The notes beneath the pieces are model-generated. The model was not told where the DNA came from. It saw nothing but the letters and a program-made list of their open reading frames with translations, and did no database searches. 43,040 nucleotides of DNA from Dehalococcoidia bacterium UBA5760 (GTDB lineage: Bacteria > Chloroflexota > Dehalococcoidia > Dehalococcoidales > UBA5760). A program made the translations under genes and the position numbers. Shown piece by piece: positions 16,289 through 24,872 of this stretch. Position 1 is the stretch's first letter; each line of letters starts with the position of its first letter. The stretch spans positions 1 through 43,040 of the forward strand of contig DIFA01000021.1 in the NCBI GenBank assembly GCA_002418895.1. Reading direction: 5' to 3'.

Positions 16289-17341
16289 TTAGCCCCAACC
16301 CAAAGCCCGTTCCACAGCAGCCAAGTCGGCCGGCAGCTTAAGGAAGGGCTCTGCTCTTTTTAGTGCATTATCAGGGTCCTTAAGGCCGCTACCGGTCACC
16401 ACACAGACCACCTTCTTCTGCGAAAAGTCCATCCCACAACGAGAGAGCTTGATTAGACCGGCCAGTGGAGCTGCCGAAGCCGGCTCACCAAATATGCCCC
16501 CTTTAGCCGCCATAAGCCGGTAAGCCGCCAGGATTTCATCGTCGCTGACCATATCAATAATTCCCCCGGACTCATCACGAGCCGCCACCGCCTTTTGCCA
16601 ACTCGCCGGATTACCGATTCGTATCGCGGTAGCGACGGTCTGCGGCTCCTTAACAGGATATCCTCGGACAATAGGGGCAGCACCTTCAGCCTGAAAACCC
16701 ATCATCCTGGGCTTAGCCTTCGCCTTACCCAACCCGAAGTATTCCACAAAACCTTTCCAGTAGGCGGTAATATTCCCGGCATTCCCCACCGGGATGAAGA
16801 GGTAGTCCGGCGCATCCCCCAGGTTATCAACAATCTCGAAGGCAGCCGTTTTCTGGCCTTCGATACGATTGGGATTAACCGAGTTCACCAGGGTAACCGG
16901 ATGCCTGTCGGTCAGACTCCTTACGATAGTCAGGGCCTGGTCAAAATTTCCCTCAATAGCAACTATCTTGGCCCCGTAGACGACAGCCTGAGCCAGCTTA
17001 CCCATCGTGATTTTACCACTGGGTACCACAATAATAGCCTCAATCCCGAGATAGGCAGCATAGGCCGCCGCCGAGGCGCTGGTGTTACCAGTAGAGGCGC
17101 ACATTACGGCCCGGCTGCCGGCCTCCATCGCCTTGGCCACCGCGACAACCATACCCCGGTCCTTAAAGGAACCGGTAGGCTGACACCCCTCCAGCTTAAA
17201 ATAGAGTTCCCCACAGCCAGTCTCTCTCTCAAGAGACGGGCACCTGACCAGCGGGGTATCTCCCTCGCCTAACGAGAAAAGCGGCGTATCAGGGGTAACC
17301 GGTAGATAGTCTCTATATCTGGATAGCACTCCGTTTTTCAT
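16289..17341 (-). CDS. thrC: Threonine synthase
   Basis: A 350-residue PLP enzyme of fold type II, converting O-phosphohomoserine to threonine. The PLP lysine is in GSFKDRG (near residue 60), and the phosphate-binding glycine loop GNAGNITAYW is near residue 190. The short form without the long N-terminal domain is typical of many bacteria and archaea. It is directly downstream of hom (9-base gap). A homoserine kinase gene (thrB) is not in the window. Confidence 0.94.
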   Translation of the reverse strand: MKNGVLSRYRDYLPVTPDTPLFSLGEGDTPLVRCPSLERETGCGELYFKLEGCQPTGSFKDRGMVVAVAKAMEAGSRAVMCASTGNTSASAAAYAAYLGIEAIIVVPSGKITMGKLAQAVVYGAKIVAIEGNFDQALTIVRSLTDRHPVTLVNSVNPNRIEGQKTAAFEIVDNLGDAPDYLFIPVGNAGNITAYWKGFVEYFGLGKAKAKPRMMGFQAEGAAPIVRGYPVKEPQTVATAIRIGNPASWQKAVAARDESGGIIDMVSDDEILAAYRLMAAKGGIFGEPASAAPLAGLIKLSRCGMDFSQKKVVCVVTGSGLKDPDNALKRAEPFLKLPADLAAVERALGWG

Positions 17342-17350
17342 TGTACTCTA

Positions 17351-18655
17351 TTATAAAGCCTCCACCCGTACTAAGTTGCTTACTTCCTTTACCCCGGATA
17401 GCCGGCCTAACTCTCCCAGCGCCGACTGCATCGATTTTTCCAGAGCAGGATAGGTAATGATAACAATTTCAGCGGTCTGAGCCACCCGGTCAGCCAGCTT
17501 CTGGATGGCAGAGGAAATACTGATCTGACGGTCACCCAGAGCCTTGGCAATCTGAGCCAGGATACCAGGCCGATCGGCAATGTTGAGACGGAGATAGTAG
17601 CTGGTTTCAATGTCAGACATGGGTTTGATCACCTTGCCGGGCCCCAACTCCCACCTGACTCCGCCGCTAATACCACGCAGGACATCCTGCGCCGCCGAGA
17701 CAACATCAGCTATTACAGCGCTGGAGGTAGGCAGTGGCCCCGCGCCTTGACCGAAGAAGAGGACTTTATCAACCAGATCCCCCTCAACCAGAACGGCATT
17801 ATAGACACCATTGACCTTAGCCAGAAGAGAATCTTCCGGTATAAAGACCGGATGCACCCGGGCCTCAACCACTCCATCACTCTCTTTAGCAATGGCCAGC
17901 AGCTTGATAGCGAAACCGAGCTCCCGGGCATACTGGAAATCACGGCTGGATAATCGTGAAATCCCTTCGTGATAGATATCCTCCGGTCTGACCTCGGTGT
18001 GGAACGCCAGCGAGGTCAGAATAGCCAGTTTATAGGCAGCGTCTATCCCCTCTATATCATTCTCCGGATTAGCTTCGGCATAACCCAAATCCTGAGCCCT
18101 GGCCAGAACCGAAGAAAAGTCCGCACCCTCTCCAGCCATTCGAGTCAGAATATAGTTGGTCGTCCCGTTGATAATCGCATAGATGCCTTCTATCCGGTTA
18201 GCCACCAGATCATACCGGAAACGGGAAATCAGGGGAATACCCCCACCAACACTAGCCTCATAACGTAGCACCACCCCATTCTGGTCTGCCAGTTTCAGAA
18301 GCTCAGCCCCATGCTTGGCAATAACTTCTTTGTTGGAGGTAACAACATGCTTACCATCACTAAGCGCCCGGGTCAAATATTCCAGGGCCGGATGCTCACC
18401 CCCGATGGCTTCGACAACTATATCTATCCCAGGTGAGGTAAAAAACTCTTCATCATCAGTGGTAAAGAGATGAGCCCCCATCTCCTTTACCTGCGGCCGG
18501 CTCAAGTCATCGGGCAACACCTTTACCTTACGCAAGACAAGCGGGCAGCCGACCCGACCGGCCAGGACTCCTGACCTGTCACGCAGAACACGGGCAACCT
18601 GTCCGGCAATCACCCCCAGCCCCAGTATACCAACCCCGACGCTATCCCTTTCCAT
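17351..18655 (-). CDS. hom: Homoserine dehydrogenase with ACT domain
   Basis: A 434-residue NAD(P)-dependent enzyme making homoserine from aspartate semialdehyde. It has an N-terminal Rossmann motif GILGLGVIAGQVA (8-20), the catalytic-domain signature NGTTNYILT, and a C-terminal ACT domain (about 350-430) that in relatives gives feedback control by threonine. There is no fused aspartate kinase. It is transcribed with thrC and folE, 21 bases after the PpiC-like gene. Its substrate is also the proposed precursor for the homocysteine route suggested by the divergent NIL-ferredoxin / UPF0280 genes. Confidence 0.95.
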   Translation of the reverse strand: MERDSVGVGILGLGVIAGQVARVLRDRSGVLAGRVGCPLVLRKVKVLPDDLSRPQVKEMGAHLFTTDDEEFFTSPGIDIVVEAIGGEHPALEYLTRALSDGKHVVTSNKEVIAKHGAELLKLADQNGVVLRYEASVGGGIPLISRFRYDLVANRIEGIYAIINGTTNYILTRMAGEGADFSSVLARAQDLGYAEANPENDIEGIDAAYKLAILTSLAFHTEVRPEDIYHEGISRLSSRDFQYARELGFAIKLLAIAKESDGVVEARVHPVFIPEDSLLAKVNGVYNAVLVEGDLVDKVLFFGQGAGPLPTSSAVIADVVSAAQDVLRGISGGVRWELGPGKVIKPMSDIETSYYLRLNIADRPGILAQIAKALGDRQISISSAIQKLADRVAQTAEIVIITYPALEKSMQSALGELGRLSGVKEVSNLVRVEAL

Positions 18656-18676
18656 CGTCTCGATACCCCCCCCGGT

Positions 18677-19975
18677 TCAACTACCGACAGCCCTGTCTAT
18701 CGCCCAGGTTATCTTTTCGGCATCCAGGTAGCTTTCCACTACAGTCTCCGGATCATCCCATAAAGAAGAAATCCACTCATCCAGAGCCATGCCCTTCAGG
18801 AAGTCCCGGTCAATCTCAGAAATCTGCCTGCCTTCCTCAATACCTAGGACATCAATCAGCCAGTAGCCACCGTTGGTGACAACCGTATCATCCTTTATCG
18901 GCTCACTCAGTGACCCCGGTTCAGCAGTCAGAACAAAATCTGCAAAGGACTCAGCTATCTCATCAGGATCAAGCCAGCCCAAATCACCGCCGTCTTCTTT
19001 CGAGGTAGTATCCTGAGAAAGCTCGCCGGCTATTTCGGCAAAGTCACCGCTAACCCCGAGCTCCAACCGGTCTATAACTCCCCGCGCCTCTTCCTCACTG
19101 CCCAACAGCATTACCTGAACATTAAACAGTTCGCCCTGCTCATCCTCATCTTTCTCCACCAGCTTGACCAGCCAATAGCCGAAGTCTTTAGTCCTGGTGT
19201 CATCATAAACCGGTCCGCTCAGCCCTACCCCAGCAGCGAAAACGTAGTCCTCAACCACGCCAAGCCCCAGCCCTTCCGACAGAATTTCCGCCGGGTACCA
19301 ACCGGCCTGGTCATCCTCAGTCAAGTTAAGGCTGTCCAGAGAAAAATCACCGGCCAGTTCGGCAAAATCTTCGCCAGCCTCAAGCATCTTTCTGACCATA
19401 GCTGCCCGGCTCTCACTCTCGAGAAACATCGCTATAACCTGTCTCTGCTCGGCAAACTGCGGCACCTCTTTCTCGAAATATTCGTCAAGTAACCTGCTAC
19501 GCAACATATCACCACTGACCAGATCACGATATTCGTTACCCAGAGGGGGATCATTCCCCTTGAGCTCCTTGCTAACCTCGTTATCGCTAACTACGATACC
19601 TAATGCCATAGCACCCTGCCTGATTAGCTCCCTCTGCTCAATACCGGTAATCGCCTGGTCAGCCACATACTGCATATAGAATAGGTACTGGCTCTCCCCG
19701 TAGATCTGCTGATACAGCTTCCCGCTGATCTTTAGCGTATCAACGTAGTAGCCCATATCGAACTCAGTTTCGTTTACCTTAATCACAACCTCCCGCATTG
19801 GCCGGTACTCATCACGGTACCAGCCAGCCCCGATAACGCCACCGACGACAGCAATAACAGCAAGCCCCAGGATGAGAAAAAGGCGCTGCCGCTTCTTCTG
19901 CTGCTGCCACCGGGCAAGCTGGTGTCGGGTAAACCCACGCTCGTGTTTCTCTTCCTTTTTCTTAGCCAAGCTCAC
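18677..19975 (-). CDS. Membrane-anchored PpiC/SurA-like peptidyl-prolyl isomerase
   Basis: A 432-residue protein with a basic cytoplasmic tail (1-30), one membrane segment (about 31-51) and a large outside part. A SurA-like helical region is followed by two parvulin-like units (about 178-280 and 283-385). Each has a FAELAGDFS-type start and a conserved GYWL strand near its end, with the pattern D-GW between. Such proteins help fold secreted proteins. Several catalytic parvulin residues look replaced, so it may be mainly a chaperone. The GTG start at 19975 overlaps a G-rich ribosome site. It is first in the run with hom-thrC-folE, an unusual partner for amino-acid genes. Confidence 0.82.
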   Translation of the reverse strand: MSLAKKKEEKHERGFTRHQLARWQQQKKRQRLFLILGLAVIAVVGGVIGAGWYRDEYRPMREVVIKVNETEFDMGYYVDTLKISGKLYQQIYGESQYLFYMQYVADQAITGIEQRELIRQGAMALGIVVSDNEVSKELKGNDPPLGNEYRDLVSGDMLRSRLLDEYFEKEVPQFAEQRQVIAMFLESESRAAMVRKMLEAGEDFAELAGDFSLDSLNLTEDDQAGWYPAEILSEGLGLGVVEDYVFAAGVGLSGPVYDDTRTKDFGYWLVKLVEKDEDEQGELFNVQVMLLGSEEEARGVIDRLELGVSGDFAEIAGELSQDTTSKEDGGDLGWLDPDEIAESFADFVLTAEPGSLSEPIKDDTVVTNGGYWLIDVLGIEEGRQISEIDRDFLKGMALDEWISSLWDDPETVVESYLDAEKITWAIDRAVGS

Positions 19976-20063
19976 CCCCGCAAGTTAAAGTAAACACAAT
20001 CTATTCCTCCGGAACAGGCCCAAACTACATACCCGGGAAAAACCGGTAGAAACTCCCCCCCAT

Positions 20064-20091
20064 TGTATAACGCCAAAAACAGTCTTTACAA
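20064..20091 (-). promoter_or_regulatory. Probable promoter of ppiC-hom-thrC-folE
   Basis: On the minus strand TTGTAA (20091-20086) and TATACA (20069-20064) are 16 bases apart. Transcription would begin near 20056, about 80 bases ahead of the GTG at 19975. The boxes are moderately good. Confidence 0.45.
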
Positions 20092-20113
20092 ATATATATT
20101 AGGGAGACCGCCG

Positions 20114-20155
20114 GTGGGGATGACCTTTACCCGGTTCAGGCAGATGCCTCCCCAC
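20114..20155. promoter_or_regulatory. Inverted repeat between divergent promoters
   Basis: GTGGGGA (20114-20120) and TCCCCAC (20149-20155) form a perfect 7-bp dyad with 28 bases between arms and a small GGC/GCC dyad inside. It lies upstream of both divergent promoters, where an operator would be expected, and outside both predicted transcripts, so it is unlikely to be a riboswitch. No regulator can be named. Confidence 0.35.
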
Positions 20156-20156
20156 G

Positions 20157-20185
20157 TTGACAAACTCGATGAACGATTGTTTAAT
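20157..20185 (+). promoter_or_regulatory. Promoter of the NIL-ferredoxin / UPF0280 pair
   Basis: TTGACA (20157-20162), a 17-base spacer and TTTAAT (20180-20185) make a near-consensus sigma-70 promoter. The start point would be near 20192, giving a leader of about 40 bases before the ATG at 20233. Confidence 0.65.
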
Positions 20186-20232
20186 TAGAGTAATCGGGTT
20201 ACTCTCACACGGTGAGCAGCAGGATAGTCTCA

Positions 20233-20643
20233 ATGACGGTATCGAGAAAAATAGTCTTACACTTTCCGAAACGGCTGGTAGACCAGCCGATGATAAGCCG
20301 GCTGGTCAAGCATTACGACCTTGATTTCAACATCTTGAAGGCATCAGTTACCCCCGATAAAGAGGGCCTGCTGGTACTGGAGCTCAAAGGGAAGCAGGAA
20401 GACTATGAAAAAGGCGTCAGGTATCTAACCGAAACCGGCGTCACGGTGCAATCGCTCAGCCAGAACGTTACTCGCAATGAGGAAAGGTGTACTCACTGCG
20501 GCGCCTGCATAACTATCTGTCCCTCCGGTGCTTTCGAGCTTGACCCGATCAGCAGGATAGTTAGTTTTCACGACAAGAAATGCCTGGCTTGCGGACTTTG
20601 CTTGAAGGCCTGCCCCCCGAGAGCTATGGAACTCCACTTCTAG
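20233..20643 (+). CDS. NIL-domain protein with two [4Fe-4S] clusters
   Basis: A 136-residue protein with an N-terminal NIL domain (about 1-75) and a bacterial-type ferredoxin with two motifs, CTHCGACITICP and CLACGLCLKACP. ATG 20233 is preferred because AGGA stands eight bases upstream; the GTG at 20212 has no ribosome site. In methanogens a NIL-ferredoxin of this layout (MA1822 type) is needed with a COG1900 protein to make homocysteine from aspartate semialdehyde and sulfide. The adjacent UPF0280 gene and the divergent hom-thrC fit that pathway, but the COG1900 partner is not in the window. The NIL domain is also found in methionine transporters, so a link to sulfur amino acids is likely either way. 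Confidence 0.88.
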   Translation: MTVSRKIVLHFPKRLVDQPMISRLVKHYDLDFNILKASVTPDKEGLLVLELKGKQEDYEKGVRYLTETGVTVQSLSQNVTRNEERCTHCGACITICPSGAFELDPISRIVSFHDKKCLACGLCLKACPPRAMELHF

Positions 20644-20646
20644 TTT

Positions 20647-21396
20647 ATGTATCAGCCGAGAACCTATCGACACTGGATTAGAGACATAGATCTAATCTCT
20701 TTTAGCGTAGTAGTAAAAGAGACAGATTTGTGTATCCGTGCCTCAACCAATCTGAAAAGAAAAGCCTTCAGGCTGGTGACAAAATACCGGAGTATACTGG
20801 AAAGGCATATCGAGCGACATCCTGATTTTAAAACCTCTCTTAAACCCATAATTGTCGAAAGCAACGCCCCACAGATAGTAAAGGTAATGTCAACTTCAGC
20901 CGAGAGTGCCGGAACCGGCCCCATGGCAGGAGTGGCCGGCGCCATCGCTGAATTTGTTGGTACCGAACTACTCCCCTTTTCGCCGGAGATAATCGTAGAA
21001 AATGGCGGTGATATTTACCTGAAGAGTCTTAAGAAAAGGCTGATCGGGATTTACGCCGGTAAATCGCCCCTGACCGGCAGAATCGGCTTGGAAATCGACG
21101 GGGCAGATACCCCCCTGGGAATTTGTACATCGTCGGGAACTGTGGGACACTCCTTCAGTTACGGTAAGGCCGACGCCGTGATAGTACTGTCCAAATCAGC
21201 CACTCTGGCTGACACTGCTGCCACTGCCATCGGCAACCTGATTGAGCAACCGAGTGACATACCCGGAGGAATTGAGATGGCTCAACGTATCGAGGGAATA
21301 CAAGGGACAGTAATCATCGCCGGAAGCCATATGGGTCTCTGGGGCGAGGTAAAACTCCGCCAGATATCCCTACAGAACCAGATCCTGACTGAATAA
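20647..21396 (+). CDS. UPF0280 (COG2122) family protein
   Basis: A 249-residue protein of the ApbE-related UPF0280 family. Typical segments are TGPMAGVAGAIAEFVG (about 96-111), IIVENGGDIYL and CTSSGTVGHSFSYGKADA. The fold is shared with flavin transferases, but the family's own activity is not settled. In Methanosarcina the COG2122 member has been tied genetically to sulfide assimilation into homocysteine. It follows the NIL-ferredoxin after three bases, the same pairing seen in methanogens and sulfate reducers. An ATG start is used, with no better alternative. Confidence 0.88.
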   Translation: MYQPRTYRHWIRDIDLISFSVVVKETDLCIRASTNLKRKAFRLVTKYRSILERHIERHPDFKTSLKPIIVESNAPQIVKVMSTSAESAGTGPMAGVAGAIAEFVGTELLPFSPEIIVENGGDIYLKSLKKRLIGIYAGKSPLTGRIGLEIDGADTPLGICTSSGTVGHSFSYGKADAVIVLSKSATLADTAATAIGNLIEQPSDIPGGIEMAQRIEGIQGTVIIAGSHMGLWGEVKLRQISLQNQILTE

Positions 21397-21417
21397 AAAG
21401 TACGAACCCACCCTCCA

Positions 21418-21531
21418 TTAAGTCTCAGGGACCAGTTTTCCCACTCCAGATGCTACATAATTCTTCAAGTAATCTACACGGGGCAACTCAAGGTAGCGAC
21501 GTGCTTCTTCAACAGTCAACCACTTCATCAT
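21418..21531 (-). CDS. Very small helix-turn-helix-like ORF
   Basis: A 37-codon frame, MMKWLTVEEARRYLELPRVD followed by YLKNYVASG, behind a strong GGAGATAGAGGA ribosome site. The pattern resembles the first half of excisionase / HTH_17 domains, which begin with a hydrophobic strand, then VEEAARYLG-like helix and a recognition helix. It ends before the wing, so it is either a truncated HTH protein or an unusually short one. Between it and ruvX, another frame (21545-21645) reads a hydrophobic, membrane-like stretch with no ordinary start codon. Confidence 0.45.
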   Translation of the reverse strand: MMKWLTVEEARRYLELPRVDYLKNYVASGVGKLVPET

Positions 21532-21652
21532 TCCTCTATCTCCTCAAACGAGCATTCCTACCACACCACCGGCGACAACGGTATACCCCAATAAGAAGAC
21601 GGCATAAAATATGAAACCCGTGTGCCGGTCACGATTGGAACCAATGCACTAC

Positions 21653-22054
21653 CTAATATTCCTCGTCCAGATAGCACTGCAGAATAAGAGCAGCCGCTAT
21701 AGCATCGTCGTACCTGGCTTTCTTATTCCGAGCATCTTGTATCAAGCGCCGAGCAGAAACTGTTGATAGGCGCTCATCCCTGTACTCCACCGGAGCTCGA
21801 GTCTGGCTACGCAGTCTCTCGACCAGGGCCTCCACCTTTTTTGCCTGCTCACCGATACTGCCGTCCATAGAACGAGGCAGACCAGCAATAACCCGCTCAA
21901 CCTGATGCAGGCTGATAATATCAGTAATAGCCTGGATATCTGCCTCTTCATTCCGGCGATTAATAATGGTAAACGGGCTTGCTAATATACCCTGGGGGTC
22001 ACTGATGGCTACCCCGATCCTCTTATCGCCGATATCGAGACCCAAGATACGCAT
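21653..22054 (-). CDS. ruvX: Holliday junction resolvase-like protein RuvX (YqgF)
   Basis: A 133-residue RNase H-fold protein with GLDIGDKRIGVAISD at the N-terminus (acidic catalytic residue), GLPRSMDGSIGEQA in the middle and DERLSTVSA plus the late acidic DDAIAAALIL. YqgF proteins process rRNA precursors and may act on DNA junctions. The ATG at 22054 is chosen because AGGGAGG stands eight bases before it and the protein then begins at the usual point; the frame is open to an ATG at 22111. It follows alaS, the common bacterial order. Confidence 0.92.
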   Translation of the reverse strand: MRILGLDIGDKRIGVAISDPQGILASPFTIINRRNEEADIQAITDIISLHQVERVIAGLPRSMDGSIGEQAKKVEALVERLRSQTRAPVEYRDERLSTVSARRLIQDARNKKARYDDAIAAALILQCYLDEEY

Positions 22055-22134
22055 TATGCCTGCCTCCCTCAAAAGCATCCTGGCCATGGCCGCCGAAATT
22101 AACCGTGGCAAATCAACAGGCTAAACCCACCGAC

Positions 22135-24753
22135 CTAAACCAGGCTCTTTACCAGCTGAAGAGCCTCCTCCAACCTGCTTTTATCTTTACCACCCGCCTG
22201 GGCGAATTGAGCTTTACCTCCTCCGCCACCCCCGGTTACCCTGGCAACCTGTCGAACTACCTCACCGGCATTATAGCCTTTAGCAACCAGATCCGGAGTC
22301 ACTGCAGCCAGGAAAAGGGGCTTATCATCACAAATCGTACCCAGCACTATCACCACACTCTTCAATTCTTCACGGAGGCGGTCGCTCAGTTCGCGCAGAG
22401 CTTCCAAACGACAAGATGGCACCCTGGCAGCCAGTACGTTGACCCCGTTAACCACAGCTACCTGACTCAGCAAAGATACTGATAATTGCCGGGACAGCTC
22501 CCGCTCCAGGGTCAAGACTCGCCGGCGCTCCGTTTCCAATTCAACCGACAAAAGAGCTACCCTGTCCTGAACTTCACCCGTTGTCGTCCCCAGAGAATCG
22601 GCAATCCTATCCAAACTGAAAAATCGCCGGTTGACGAATTCTTCAGCCTCCCTGCCGGTAACAGCCTCAATACGGCGTAAACCAGCTCCGACGCTACCCT
22701 CACTAACAATCTGAAAGAAACCTATCTCTCCGGTTGAACCGACATGGGTGCCGCCGCAGAGCTCTGCACTGACAGCCGCTTCCCCTATTTTCACCACACG
22801 GACGATATCTCCATACTTTTCATCAAATAAAGCTATAACGCCTTCCGCAATCGCCTTTGAATAGGGGACCTCTGCACTATACAACTTCAGGTTTTGACGG
22901 ATCTTATCATTAACAATATGGCTTGTCCTATTCAGCTCTTCCTTCGTCAGTGCTGCCAAATGGGAAAAATCAAATCTGAGCCGCTCCGGAGTTACCAGCG
23001 AACCTCTTTGCTGAACATGCTCACCCAATACCTGACGCAGGGCCAGCTGTAGCAAATGGGTTGCCGTATGATTACGGGCGATATCAAGACGCCGCTGTCC
23101 GTCCACAACTGCCTCAACAATATCACCAACGGCAAAACTCCCATCACTGACATAACCGTGGTGCACCGTGGCATCCTGTAAGCTGCGAGTAGTATCGGTG
23201 ACAGAAAATCTGCCCGACGGGCCAACCAGTTCACCGGTATCACCCACCTGTCCCCCCATTTCCCCGTAGAAAGGAGAGGCCTCCAGAACAACACTTGCCT
23301 CCTTCCCCTCTGCCACCGTTTCGACAGGTCTTTCATCAACCATCAGGTAGACTACAGGCGATTTATGCTTGAGGCCATCATAACCGACAAAAGTGGTCTT
23401 CAGAACCTCATGCCGCTTATCCATTTTACCCGGTATGTTCAGATTCCTGGCGAACTTGTGGGAGGCACGGGCCTTTTCCCGTTGCTTTGCCATTTCCCTT
23501 TCAAAACCAGCCAAATCCATCGATAAACCGGACCTGGAGACAACTTCTTTGGTCAGCTCTACAGGGAAACCGTAGGTATCGTACAGCTTAAACGCCTGTT
23601 TACCCGGAATTACCTTTATACCCTTGCCGGTTGCATCTTCAATAATCTCGTCCAACAATCCCAGACCGGTGCTGAGTGTCTCGCTAAATCTTGCCTCTTC
23701 ACTCTCAATCACCCTGATAATAAAGTCTTCCCTCTGCACCATTTCCGGATAGATATGGCTCATCTTCCGAACGGTAGCCTTAGCTACCTCGGCCAGAAAT
23801 GGTTTATCCTTGGCCAATCTTCGGCTAAACACTGCCGCCCGCCTTAGCAGCCGTCGCAGCACATAGCCCCGCCCCTCGTTAGCAGGAATTACCCCGTCAC
23901 CGATCAGAAAGGCAACCGCCCGGCCATGCTCAACTACCACCCGCATGGCATTATCAGTCTCTTCATCAGAACCATATTTCTTCTCCGCAAGTTCCGATAC
24001 ACACTCCAGCAAAGGTATAAAGAGGTCAGTTTCATACACGGAAGCTTTACCCTGCATTATCGCGGCTACTCTCTCCAAACCCATTCCGGTATCAATATTG
24101 GGCTTGGGAAGCAAAGTACGGTGGCCAGTCTCATCCTGGTTATACTGGGTAAAAACCAGATTCCAGATCTCAGAAAATCGCCCGCAACCACAGGCAGGGT
24201 TGCAGGAAGGCTTTCCACAGCCGATATTCTCGCCCAGATCATAGTGTATCTCGCTGCACGGACCACACGGTCCGGAATTACCGGGCGGCCCCCAGAAATT
24301 ATCCTCCTCACCAAACCGCAATATCCTTGCCTCCGGAACTCCCAGTTTACGCCAGTAACCCAGGGTCTCGTCGTCATCAAGAAAGATGCCTATCCACAGC
24401 CGCGATGGCGGCAGCCCCAAATCACGGGTAACAAATTCCCACGCCCAGCTAATAGCTTCCTGCTTGAAGTAGTCCCCGATACTGAAGTTACCCAGCATCT
24501 CAAAGAAAGTGAGGTGAATCAAGTCGCCTACCGATTCGATATCGGTAGTCCGAAAGCACTTCTGACAGGAAGCTAAGCGGGGATTAGCCGGCTGCTTCTC
24601 GCCTAAATAGTAAGGCTGAAACTGCACCATACCGGCACTGGTAAAGAGCAAAGTGGGATCACCCCGGGGTATTAAAGAGTCGCTGGGGATGATGTCATGC
24701 CCCCTCTCTTTAAAAAAATTCAAATACGCCGACCGGATTTCATCACCTGTCAT
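22135..24753 (-). CDS. alaS: Alanyl-tRNA synthetase
   Basis: A full-length 872-residue enzyme. It has the class II catalytic domain (FKERGHDIIPSDSLIPRGD near the start), the tRNA-binding part, and the editing domain with HTATHLL and CGGTHV zinc ligands. The C-terminal C-Ala domain ends in the glycine-rich GGGGGGKAQFAQAGG. It has its own near-consensus promoter and probably carries ruvX downstream. Confidence 0.97.
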   Translation of the reverse strand: MTGDEIRSAYLNFFKERGHDIIPSDSLIPRGDPTLLFTSAGMVQFQPYYLGEKQPANPRLASCQKCFRTTDIESVGDLIHLTFFEMLGNFSIGDYFKQEAISWAWEFVTRDLGLPPSRLWIGIFLDDDETLGYWRKLGVPEARILRFGEEDNFWGPPGNSGPCGPCSEIHYDLGENIGCGKPSCNPACGCGRFSEIWNLVFTQYNQDETGHRTLLPKPNIDTGMGLERVAAIMQGKASVYETDLFIPLLECVSELAEKKYGSDEETDNAMRVVVEHGRAVAFLIGDGVIPANEGRGYVLRRLLRRAAVFSRRLAKDKPFLAEVAKATVRKMSHIYPEMVQREDFIIRVIESEEARFSETLSTGLGLLDEIIEDATGKGIKVIPGKQAFKLYDTYGFPVELTKEVVSRSGLSMDLAGFEREMAKQREKARASHKFARNLNIPGKMDKRHEVLKTTFVGYDGLKHKSPVVYLMVDERPVETVAEGKEASVVLEASPFYGEMGGQVGDTGELVGPSGRFSVTDTTRSLQDATVHHGYVSDGSFAVGDIVEAVVDGQRRLDIARNHTATHLLQLALRQVLGEHVQQRGSLVTPERLRFDFSHLAALTKEELNRTSHIVNDKIRQNLKLYSAEVPYSKAIAEGVIALFDEKYGDIVRVVKIGEAAVSAELCGGTHVGSTGEIGFFQIVSEGSVGAGLRRIEAVTGREAEEFVNRRFFSLDRIADSLGTTTGEVQDRVALLSVELETERRRVLTLERELSRQLSVSLLSQVAVVNGVNVLAARVPSCRLEALRELSDRLREELKSVVIVLGTICDDKPLFLAAVTPDLVAKGYNAGEVVRQVARVTGGGGGGKAQFAQAGGKDKSRLEEALQLVKSLV

Positions 24754-24792
24754 ACTATTTCAACCTCTGGCTAAGAATAACCAATGTATACG

Positions 24793-24821
24793 ATTTTAGT
24801 GCAAGCTATACTGGCTGTCAA
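24793..24821 (-). promoter_or_regulatory. Promoter of alaS-ruvX
   Basis: On the minus strand TTGACA (24821-24816), a 17-base spacer and TAAAAT (24798-24793) form a near-consensus promoter 40 bases ahead of the alaS ATG. It separates alaS-ruvX from galU upstream. Confidence 0.7.
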
Positions 24822-24872
24822 TGAAGAGAGACTTCTCGATATACAACACAGCAGAAGAGATAAACAGACTCA

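Noticed and set aside
20101..20156. Sequence CTTTACCCGGTTCAGGCAGATG resembling part of a small SRP RNA or a riboswitch
   Set aside because: The tetraloop and the asymmetric loop of SRP RNA are absent, and the segment lies upstream of both divergent promoters, so it would not be transcribed from either.
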